A DNA stretch of 7,032 nt from Desulfovibrio desulfuricans (GTDB taxonomy: Bacteria > Desulfobacterota > Desulfovibrionia > Desulfovibrionales > Desulfovibrionaceae): assembly GCA_003251995.1 (NCBI GenBank), contig QKDT01000080.1, forward strand, positions 1-7,032. Reading direction: 5' to 3'. The position numbers and the translations under genes were made by a program. The notes below the pieces were generated by a model. The model was not told the DNA's origin, did not search any database, and was given only the letters and a program-made list of their open reading frames with translations. Positions within the stretch are counted from its first letter, which is position 1. The number at the start of each line of letters is the position of its first letter. Positions 1 through 4,949 of this stretch are shown here, piece by piece.

Positions 1-198
1 GAGCACGCGCGCTTTCTACTCAACAGCGGCTGCAACTGCGCCCAGGGTTTCTATTATTCCCGGCCCGTGGACACGGCAGAATTTGAGGTGCTCAGCTTTG
101 TGCAGGAAAAGGCCTTCTGGGTGCATCCGCAACTGAAGGAAGACGCCATCCGCCTTGGACTCCCCATAAGCACAGAAGCCCCCATCAGAGAATACTGA
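1..198 (+). CDS. EAL-domain protein, C-terminal fragment
   Basis: Only the last 65 codons are in the window; reading frame 1 is open from the first base to a TGA at 196-198. The visible residues LLNSGCNCAQGFYYSRPVDTAEFE match the end of an EAL domain, where a G-C-(D/N)-x-AQG-(Y/F)-x-(F/Y)-SRP motif closes the TIM barrel. EAL domains hydrolyse cyclic-di-GMP or act as inactive sensors of it. The catalytic EAL motif and metal-binding residues lie upstream, so activity cannot be judged. A tail of about 35 residues follows the motif and shows no recognisable domain. N-terminal GGDEF, PAS or membrane parts cannot be excluded. The gene converges on the next gene with a 73-bp gap that holds only a weak 5-bp inverted repeat (245-249/258-262) without a T tract, so no convincing terminator was found. 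Confidence 0.85.
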   Translation, partial: EHARFLLNSGCNCAQGFYYSRPVDTAEFEVLSFVQEKAFWVHPQLKEDAIRLGLPISTEAPIREY

Positions 199-271
199 TC
201 CTTTCTGCCAACCCTCTCCTCGCTCGCATCAGCACCATCACACCCTCGGCGCAATGCCCGAGCAGGCAAGT

Positions 272-841
272 CTACATCGGCAGCCGCAGCAAACGGATGG
301 TATAGGGCTGAATATGCAACAGCTTTCCCTCGCGGATATCGTCCGCACGGGTTACAAAGCTGTCTTTACGCACATTCAAGATAGCTTCGGCCTCGTGGCT
401 ACAATCAAAAAGATGCAGAATCTCATCAGCAAGCGAATCGGCGGTGGTCCAGTGGCGGTTTACAGGCGGGCCATCAGGTGTGAGGTGCCGCATAAACCGA
501 AAAATAACAGCCCTGCCCGTACCTGGCGCAAGCCATTCACGGCAGCATTCCCACACCTGATCCACAGAGGGATCGTCCTCACCTGTATAAGGCTGGCGCA
601 CTTCCAACGGGAAAGAGCGGCTCTGGATACGCAACATGCCATCGACCAAACCGCAATAATCTGTTTCCTGCTCCAGCACGGCACGAAAGGCCTCTGGCGA
701 GGCAGCCAGCCCCAGCAGCGTTTCGTTTAAAATATCACGCGCCTTTAGAACTCGAATATTGTGGGTCAGCCGCAAGCCGTTGAGCACTGCGTAAATAGCG
801 CAGAACGTGTCCAGTTTGCCCTGATAAAACGGTTTCAGCAT
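272..841 (-). CDS. Putative papain-fold (C39-like) cysteine peptidase or related protein
   Basis: A 189-residue protein without signal peptide or membrane segment, so probably cytoplasmic. I do not recognise a named family. The N terminus reads FYQGKLDTFCAIYAVLNGL, the layout of a papain-type nucleophile: an oxyanion-hole glutamine (Gln7), then Cys14 at the start of a hydrophobic helix. Downstream, NRHW (His130-Trp131) fits the catalytic histidine and LFDCS (Asp146) the third triad residue, in the same order as C39-type peptidases. The substrate is unknown; transglutaminase or inactive binding roles are possible. The start is the ATG at 841-839, preceded on the minus strand by GGGGG (847-851) with 5-nt spacing. 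The gene stands alone, divergent from panC and convergent with the EAL gene, and ends at TAG 274-272. That the gene is real is fairly sure; the peptidase assignment rests on motif spacing alone. Confidence 0.7.
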   Translation of the reverse strand: MLKPFYQGKLDTFCAIYAVLNGLRLTHNIRVLKARDILNETLLGLAASPEAFRAVLEQETDYCGLVDGMLRIQSRSFPLEVRQPYTGEDDPSVDQVWECCREWLAPGTGRAVIFRFMRHLTPDGPPVNRHWTTADSLADEILHLFDCSHEAEAILNVRKDSFVTRADDIREGKLLHIQPYTIRLLRLPM

Positions 842-906
842 GAATACCCCCGTCTGCTGTTATGCCCACAGCTACAGACAGGGTCAAGCGTTCCCCGCTG
901 TCGGTT

Positions 907-936
907 TGTATAGTTTTGCAAGGTCTTGCTTTACAA
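907..936 (-). promoter_or_regulatory. Possible divergent promoter for the cysteine-peptidase-like gene
   Basis: On the minus strand TTGTAA (936-931) and TATACA (912-907) are separated by 18 bp, giving a leader of about 60 nt before the ATG at 841. Its -35 box lies almost exactly on the panC -35 box of the other strand, so the two would compete or share control. An alternative is TTGACC (887-882), 17 bp, CATAAC (864-859), but it would leave a leader of only about 10 nt. Both are consensus matches only. Confidence 0.3.
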
Positions 937-940
937 GCAA
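926..940. promoter_or_regulatory. Palindrome over the divergent -35 boxes, possible operator
   Basis: TTGCTT-TAC-AAGCAA is a perfect 6+6 bp inverted repeat. It covers the panC -35 box (930-935) and the possible minus-strand -35 box (931-936), a position where a bound dimer would block polymerase. No matching regulator is recognised, so an operator role is inference. Confidence 0.35.
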
Positions 941-958
941 TCACCTCGCGTGTATAAA
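930..958 (+). promoter_or_regulatory. Sigma70-type promoter for panC-metK
   Basis: TTTACA (930-935, 5 of 6 consensus bases) is separated by 17 bp from TATAAA (953-958, 5 of 6). Transcription would start near 964-967, leaving about 27 nt before the panC ATG at 993. The position rules out a panC start at the in-frame ATG of base 840, because that codon lies upstream of the promoter. Confidence 0.6.
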
Positions 959-992
959 TAAGCCTTCACAAACAATATCACAATACCTTGAT

Positions 993-1841
993 ATGCAGAT
1001 ATTCACAAATCCCCAAGAACTGGCGACCCAATGCAAGGCCTGGCACCGCGGCGGAGACGACATCGCTCTGGTACCAACCATGGGTTATTATCATCAGGGG
1101 CATGAAGACCTCATGGCCTTTGCCCGCACTCAGGCAAAGCGCTTGATCGTGAGCCTTTTTGTCAACCCCATCCAGTTTGGCCCCGGCGAAGACCTGGAAG
1201 CGTATCCCCGCGATGCCCAGCGCGATGCGGACATTGCCCGCAGCCATGGCGTGGATGCCCTGTTTATGCCGCAGCCCGAAGCCATGTACGCTCAAGACCA
1301 CTCCACTTGGGTTGAAGTGCCTGAGCTTTCCAGGGGTCTGTGCGGCCTGACCCGGCCCGTGCATTTTCGCGGTGTATGCACTGTAGTGCTCAAGCTATTT
1401 ATGCTTACCGGCGCTGATGTTGCCGTGTTTGGTCAAAAAGACTGGCAACAACAGGCTGTGCTGCGCCGCATGGTGCGTGATCTCAATGTGCCTGTGCGCC
1501 TTGAAACACGCGAAACAGTACGCGAAGCTGACGGTTTGGCGCTTTCTTCGCGCAATGTGTACCTGACAGATGAAGAACGCACTCAAGCGCCGGAAATCCG
1601 CAAGGCCCTTCTGTACGCGCAAAAGCTTGCACAAAGCGGCGAAACCAGCGTCAAACTGCTGCGCGAGGCGGTGCTGCGCCGCTGGGCAGAATTTTTGCCC
1701 ATGGGGCGTCTGGACTATCTCAGCATTGTTCACCCAGAATCAATGACCCCGCTTACCGAGGTCACTGGCCCTGCGCTCATGGCTTGCGCCGTGCGCATGG
1801 GCAAGGCCCGGCTTATCGACAATATTCTGTTACGTTCATAA
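993..1841 (+). CDS. panC: Pantothenate synthetase
   Basis: A 282-residue cytoplasmic enzyme that joins D-pantoate and beta-alanine using ATP (via pantoyl-adenylate) to make pantothenate, the precursor of coenzyme A. Family motifs appear in order: PTMG (28-31) with the HIGH-like HQGH (His34, His37), FVNPIQF (56-62), EDLEAYPR (66-73), RPVHFRGV (121-128), FGQKDWQQ (146-153), READGLALSSRN (177-188) and RLIDN (273-277). Length equals the usual 280 or so. Two small departures: Tyr-Tyr before the first histidine, where many homologues have a small residue and Leu, and Val in the usual RPGHF/RPTHF motif. The ATG at 993 is chosen because the preceding 51 in-frame codons show no family similarity and contain the promoter; no strong ribosome site is visible before it. 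metK follows after 39 bp. Confidence 0.95.
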   Translation: MQIFTNPQELATQCKAWHRGGDDIALVPTMGYYHQGHEDLMAFARTQAKRLIVSLFVNPIQFGPGEDLEAYPRDAQRDADIARSHGVDALFMPQPEAMYAQDHSTWVEVPELSRGLCGLTRPVHFRGVCTVVLKLFMLTGADVAVFGQKDWQQQAVLRRMVRDLNVPVRLETRETVREADGLALSSRNVYLTDEERTQAPEIRKALLYAQKLAQSGETSVKLLREAVLRRWAEFLPMGRLDYLSIVHPESMTPLTEVTGPALMACAVRMGKARLIDNILLRS

Positions 1842-1880
1842 ACCCGCGCCGCCTTGACGCGAGCGCCCAAGGAGTTTTCT

Positions 1881-3053
1881 ATGCAAACCAAGGGCAAGTA
1901 CTTTTTTACATCTGAGTCGGTCACGGAAGGTCATCCCGACAAGGTTGCCGACCAGATTTCCGATGCCATTCTTGATACGCTGCTGGCGCAAGACGCCAAT
2001 GCCCACGTGGCTTGCGAAACGCTGGTAACCACCGGCATGGCTGTTATCGCTGGCGAAATTACCACCAGCGGCTACGCCGACCTGCCGCATGTGGTGCGCG
2101 AAACCATCAAGGGCATTGGCTACAACAGCTCTGACATGGGCTTTGACTGGCAGACCTGCGCTGTCATCAATGCCATTGGGCACCAGTCGCCCGACATCGC
2201 TCAGGGCGTACTGCGCGAAAAGGCCGAAGATCAGGGCGCTGGCGACCAGGGCATGATGTTTGGCTTTGCCTGCAACGAGACTTCTACCCTTATGCCCGCC
2301 CCCATTTACTGGGCGCACCAGCTCTCGCAGCAACTGGCAAAAGTGCGCAAGGACGGCACGGTGGACTTTTTCCGCCCCGACGGCAAGACCCAGGTTTCCT
2401 TTGAATACCAGGATGGCAAGCCAATACGTATCAACAACGTGGTTGTTTCCACCCAGCATGCCGCCAGCGCAAGTCAGGCTGATGTGGCTGAAGCCGTGAA
2501 AAAGCACGTCATCCGCCCCATTCTGGAACCCTCCGGTTATTTTGACGAAAAAGCCTGCGAAATCTTCATCAACACCACTGGTCGGTTTGTGGTGGGTGGC
2601 CCCATGGGCGACTGCGGCCTGACTGGTCGCAAGATCATTCAGGATACCTACGGCGGCAGCGGTCACCACGGCGGCGGCGCCTTCTCCGGCAAAGACCCCT
2701 CCAAGGTTGACCGTTCCGGCGCGTACATGGGCCGTTACATCGCCAAGAATGTGGTTGCCGCGGGCCTTGCCCCTGTGTGCGAAGTGCAGATCGCCTATTG
2801 CATCGGCGTGGCCCAGCCCGTCAGTGTGCTTGTTTCCTCACAGGGAACCAGCGAACTGCCCGACGAGCTGCTGACCAAGGCTGTGCGCGAAGTGTTTGAC
2901 CTGCGCCCCTTCTTTATCAGCCAGCGCCTTGACCTCAAGCGCCCCATTTACCAGAAGTCCTCTTGCTACGGTCACTTTGGTCGTGAGCTGCCGGAATTCA
3001 CCTGGGAAAAGACCGATGCCGTAGCCGACCTGCGCACGGCTGCCAAGGTCTAG
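1881..3053 (+). CDS. metK: S-adenosylmethionine synthetase (methionine adenosyltransferase)
   Basis: A 390-residue cytoplasmic enzyme that makes S-adenosylmethionine from ATP and methionine, releasing phosphate and pyrophosphate. The N terminus carries SESVTEGHPDKVADQISDA with His18 and Asp20 at the active site. The family signature GAGDQGMMFGFA is at 119-130, and the glycine-rich loop GGGAFSGKDPSKVDRSGAY at 264-282 binds the triphosphate. Length is normal (about 380-400). The ATG at 1881 is preceded by AAGGAG (1869-1874) with 6-nt spacing, the best ribosome site in the window; an in-frame TTG at 1854 is rejected. The gene lies 39 bp behind panC and probably shares its promoter. No SAM riboswitch motif is seen upstream. 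A 14-bp hairpin follows 26 bp after the stop. Confidence 0.97.
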   Translation: MQTKGKYFFTSESVTEGHPDKVADQISDAILDTLLAQDANAHVACETLVTTGMAVIAGEITTSGYADLPHVVRETIKGIGYNSSDMGFDWQTCAVINAIGHQSPDIAQGVLREKAEDQGAGDQGMMFGFACNETSTLMPAPIYWAHQLSQQLAKVRKDGTVDFFRPDGKTQVSFEYQDGKPIRINNVVVSTQHAASASQADVAEAVKKHVIRPILEPSGYFDEKACEIFINTTGRFVVGGPMGDCGLTGRKIIQDTYGGSGHHGGGAFSGKDPSKVDRSGAYMGRYIAKNVVAAGLAPVCEVQIAYCIGVAQPVSVLVSSQGTSELPDELLTKAVREVFDLRPFFISQRLDLKRPIYQKSSCYGHFGRELPEFTWEKTDAVADLRTAAKV

Positions 3054-3079
3054 CGCCTCAGCGTCAATACTGCTCTTTT

Positions 3080-3123
3080 TTGTAGGGCGGAAAATCTGCA
3101 TCAGCGGGCTTTCCGCCCTACAA
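3080..3123 (+). terminator. Perfect 14-bp hairpin after metK
   Basis: Arms at 3080-3093 and 3110-3123 (TTGTAGGGCGGAAA and its exact complement) enclose a 16-nt loop. The position just after metK suggests transcription termination or mRNA 3'-end protection. It is atypical: the six T residues precede the stem (3075-3080) and the sequence after it, atattcttgg, is only moderately T-rich. A dispersed repeat element is an alternative. Confidence 0.55.
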
Positions 3124-3193
3124 TATTCTTGGCCTTTTACCGTAAACAGCTTGCTGCCCTCGTCACTTTTTTGATGTATTTTTTGGGCTAAAC

Positions 3194-3212
3194 ACACATG
3201 CTCCCCATGTGT
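3194..3212. promoter_or_regulatory. Palindrome abutting the small-RNA -35 box
   Basis: ACACATG and CATGTGT form a perfect 7+7 bp inverted repeat with a 5-bp spacer, whose last base is the first base of the -35 box. It could be a regulator site at about -36 to -54. No regulator is recognised and chance occurrence is possible. Confidence 0.3.
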
Positions 3213-3240
3213 TGCAAGCAGCCCGCGCCTTGCCTATACT
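3212..3240 (+). promoter_or_regulatory. Sigma70-type promoter for a small RNA
   Basis: TTGCAA (3212-3217, 4 of 6) is separated by exactly 17 bp from TATACT (3235-3240, 5 of 6), with an AT-rich tract at 3165-3193 upstream. Transcription should begin near 3245-3249. No credible gene start follows before a terminator at 3393-3437, so the product is probably an untranslated RNA rather than a long aroC leader. Confidence 0.55.
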
Positions 3241-3243
3241 ATA

Positions 3244-3437
3244 TCTCTTAACCGTGCTGTTCCGGCCCGGTTTTAGACCAACTTCATGTTTATATTCTCT
3301 GACGACTGCGTGAGCAGACGCCCGCCACAGAGGCGTAGCGCCACCCTGGCGCTGCTCAAGGCTTAAGTGAGCATTGTAAGATGCTCCAGGGTCTGCTGGC
3401 ACGATGAGAATCTTGTTCCCTGCCAGGGCAGCTTTTT
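3244..3437 (+). ncRNA. Candidate small structured RNA, 6S RNA-like
   Basis: About 190 nt between a good promoter and an intrinsic terminator. Pairings seen: ends TCTC 3244-3247 with GAGA 3406-3409 and CGTGC 3253-3257 with GCACG 3399-3403; AGACC 3275-3279 with GGTCT 3390-3394; an unpaired AU-rich stretch about 3281-3300; a stem TGAGCAG 3311-3317 with CTGCTCA 3352-3358 holding two hairpins, ACGCC/GGCGT (3318-3322/3332-3336) and GCGCCA/TGGCGC (3338-3343/3347-3352, competing for its last base with the outer stem); then a hairpin GAGCAT/ATGCTC (3369-3374/3381-3386). Pairing ends, a central bubble with a small hairpin on its 3' side, length and an own promoter are the layout of 6S RNA, which binds sigma70 RNA polymerase in stationary phase. 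The branched terminal stem is less typical. An aroC leader or unrelated sRNA is possible. RNA gene likely; 6S identity perhaps one in three. Confidence 0.5.
3393..3437 (+). terminator. Intrinsic terminator of the small RNA
   Basis: CTGCTGGCA (3393-3401) pairs with TGCCA (3421-3425) and GCAG (3428-3431), with GG bulged, and is followed by C and five T residues (3433-3437). A shorter alternative is CTGC/GCAG (3420-3423/3428-3431) before the same T tract. The stem competes with the GGTCT and GCACG pairings proposed for the mature RNA, so processing after release would be needed for both to form. Confidence 0.5.
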
Positions 3438-3485
3438 ATGGAATGCTATCCCCACGGATACCCACCAGAATAAAAGTCTTACCAG

Positions 3486-3512
3486 CACTGTCAGTGGGCA
3501 AAAAGCTATAAT
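3486..3512 (+). promoter_or_regulatory. aroC promoter with perfect -10 and overlapping palindrome
   Basis: TATAAT at 3507-3512 is a perfect -10 box 31 bp before the aroC ATG, giving a leader of about 25 nt. No good -35 box lies at the right distance. Instead the -35 area holds the palindrome CACTG-T-CAGTG (3486-3496), which may bind an activator or repressor. The palindrome role is speculative; the -10 is convincing. Confidence 0.5.
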
Positions 3513-3543
3513 AAACAGATCCTAGCGAAAGCGAGGTAAGCAC

Positions 3544-4641
3544 ATGGCTGGCAATACATTTGGACAGGCTCTGCGGCTGACGACATTCGGTGAATCACAC
3601 GGCGTAGGCCTGGGCGGTGTTATAGACGGCTGCCCCGCAGGGCTAGCACTGACAGAGGCCGACATTCAGGCCGAGCTTGACCGCCGCAAACCAGGCCAGG
3701 GCCCCACCGCCACCAAGCGCAAGGAATCGGACACTGTCCGGCTGCTTTCTGGCGTGTACGAGGGCATGACCACCGGCACGTCCATTGCCTTCTATATCGC
3801 CAATGAAGACCAGCGCTCGCACGATTACGGCAATCTGGCCGAAGTTTTTCGCCCTGGTCACGCGGACTGGGGCTATTTTCAGAAGTACAACGGCATACGC
3901 GACCACCGCGGCGGCGGGCGCTCCTCTGGGCGCGAAACAGCCGCCCGCGTGGCTGGTGGCGTTATTGCCCGCAAGATACTTGAACGCCGTGGCGTAAAAA
4001 TCATGGCGGCCTGTGTGGAGCTGGGCGGCACTGCTGTGCAGGATTGGGCCACCCTTGATCTGGACAATGCCCGCACCCGCCCCTACTGCGCCGCTACAGA
4101 AGCCATGCCCGCCCTCTGGGATCAGGTGGTGCTGGCTGCGCGTAAAAAGGGCGACACCCTGGGCGGCATTGTGCGCATTGAAGCGCGCAACGTGCCTGCG
4201 GGCCTTGGCGAACCTGTATTCGACAAGCTTGAGGCTGTATTGGCCCACGCCATCATGAGCATTGGCGCGGTCAAAGGTTTTTCTGTTGGCGAAGGCTTTG
4301 GCGCTGCCAAGCTGCACGGCTCGCAAAACAACGATCCGCTGCTGCCCGTCGACCCGCCGCAACCCGGCAAGGCCACCTTTGCCTCCAATCATGCCGGGGG
4401 CATTCTGGGCGGCATTTCCAGCGGGCAGACCATCATCATGCACGCGGCTGTCAAACCCATCGCCTCCATTGCCATCACGCAGCAAACCGTGGACAAGCAG
4501 GGTAATGCCGCATCCGTGCTTATTGGCGGGCGTCACGACCTTGCCGCCATCCCGCGTGTTGTGCCTGTTCTGGAAGCCATGACCGCCCTGGCCCTGGCGG
4601 ATGCCCTGCTGTTGCAGCAACGCATGGGGCTGGGCCTGTGA
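3544..4641 (+). CDS. aroC: Chorismate synthase
   Basis: A 365-residue cytoplasmic enzyme for the last shikimate step: it removes phosphate from 5-enolpyruvylshikimate 3-phosphate to give chorismate, using reduced FMN. Signatures are complete: GESHG (16-20, His19), RRKPGQG (47-53), VFRPGHADW with His106, DHRGGGRSSGRETAARVAGG (120-139), SNHAGGILGGISSGQ (281-295) and GRHDLAAIPRVVPVLEAM (329-346). The two histidines match the conserved acid/base pair of the family. The ATG at 3544 follows GAGG (3533-3536) with 7-nt spacing. No flavin reductase domain is fused, so reduced FMN must come from elsewhere, as in most bacteria. Its TGA (4639-4641) overlaps the GTG of the next gene, implying coupled translation. 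Confidence 0.97.
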   Translation: MAGNTFGQALRLTTFGESHGVGLGGVIDGCPAGLALTEADIQAELDRRKPGQGPTATKRKESDTVRLLSGVYEGMTTGTSIAFYIANEDQRSHDYGNLAEVFRPGHADWGYFQKYNGIRDHRGGGRSSGRETAARVAGGVIARKILERRGVKIMAACVELGGTAVQDWATLDLDNARTRPYCAATEAMPALWDQVVLAARKKGDTLGGIVRIEARNVPAGLGEPVFDKLEAVLAHAIMSIGAVKGFSVGEGFGAAKLHGSQNNDPLLPVDPPQPGKATFASNHAGGILGGISSGQTIIMHAAVKPIASIAITQQTVDKQGNAASVLIGGRHDLAAIPRVVPVLEAMTALALADALLLQQRMGLGL

Positions 4642-4949
4642 GCAAACCCATGGATGCCCGCCCGCTGAGCGCCCTGCGTTCTGTTGGGCCAGCAGCCCTG
4701 GAAGATCTGCACCAGCTTGGCGTGACAGATATATCTGATCTGGCGGGACGCGATCCCCAGACCCTTTATGATGAACTGTGCCGCATCAAGGGACAGCAGG
4801 TTGATATTTGCTGCCTTGATGTTTTTAACTGCGCCGTGGCCCAAGCCAAAAACCCGGATCTCCCCCGCGAACAACGCGAATGGTTTTGGTGGTCGCGGCT
4901 GCGCAAGGCCGCAACAAGCCCAAGGAATGCCCACAAGGCGAGCGCATGA
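4638..4949 (+). CDS. Small helix-hairpin-helix protein, Cdd1/'pathogenicity locus' type
   Basis: A 103-residue protein. Residues 13-29, LRSVGPAALEDLHQLGV, form a helix-hairpin-helix with the VGPA turn, followed by DISDLAGRDPQTLYDELC. Then come a cysteine-containing helix (DICCLDVFNCAV, 56-67) and EWFWWSRLR (81-89). This pattern recalls the Cdd1 'pathogenicity locus' family; despite that name it is a common small protein of unknown role. The first half resembles DNA-binding hairpins and TfoX C-terminal regions, so nucleic-acid binding is plausible but unproven. The start is taken as GTG 4638, with GGGG at 4626-4629 and overlap with the aroC stop; an ATG at 4650 would shorten it by four residues. 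The stop overlaps the helicase start (ATGA). Being placed directly before a helicase hints at DNA metabolism. Confidence 0.85.
   Translation: MSKPMDARPLSALRSVGPAALEDLHQLGVTDISDLAGRDPQTLYDELCRIKGQQVDICCLDVFNCAVAQAKNPDLPREQREWFWWSRLRKAATSPRNAHKASA

Noticed and set aside
254..730. 158-codon plus-strand reading frame antisense to the cysteine-peptidase-like gene
   Set aside because: Its composition is that of a shadow frame, with no domain pattern, while the minus strand has a coherent motif order and a ribosome site.
840..992. N-terminal extension of PanC from the ATG at 840
   Set aside because: The 51 extra residues do not match the family, overlap the start codon of the divergent gene, and contain the likely panC promoter; the start at 993 gives the normal length.
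3286..3366. 26-codon reading frame inside the small-RNA region (starts MFIFSDDC), a possible leader peptide
   Set aside because: No ribosome site precedes the ATG, there is no run of aromatic codons, and the sequence is better explained by RNA stems.
3163..3402. Minus-strand 79-codon reading frame across the metK-aroC gap
   Set aside because: No recognisable similarity, and it runs through the promoter and structured RNA segments of the other strand.
3244..3437. Signal recognition particle RNA as identity of the small RNA
   Set aside because: The highly conserved tetraloop region (GGAAGGAAGCAG-like) is absent on either strand.
3054..3543. SAM or SAH riboswitch, because the gap follows metK
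   Set aside because: I see none of the conserved core segments of SAM-I, SAM-II or SAH riboswitches, and the gap is downstream of metK and upstream of a non-methionine gene.
3643..4620. 325-codon minus-strand reading frame antisense to aroC
   Set aside because: It is a by-product of GC-biased codon use in aroC, whose complete family signatures are on the other strand.
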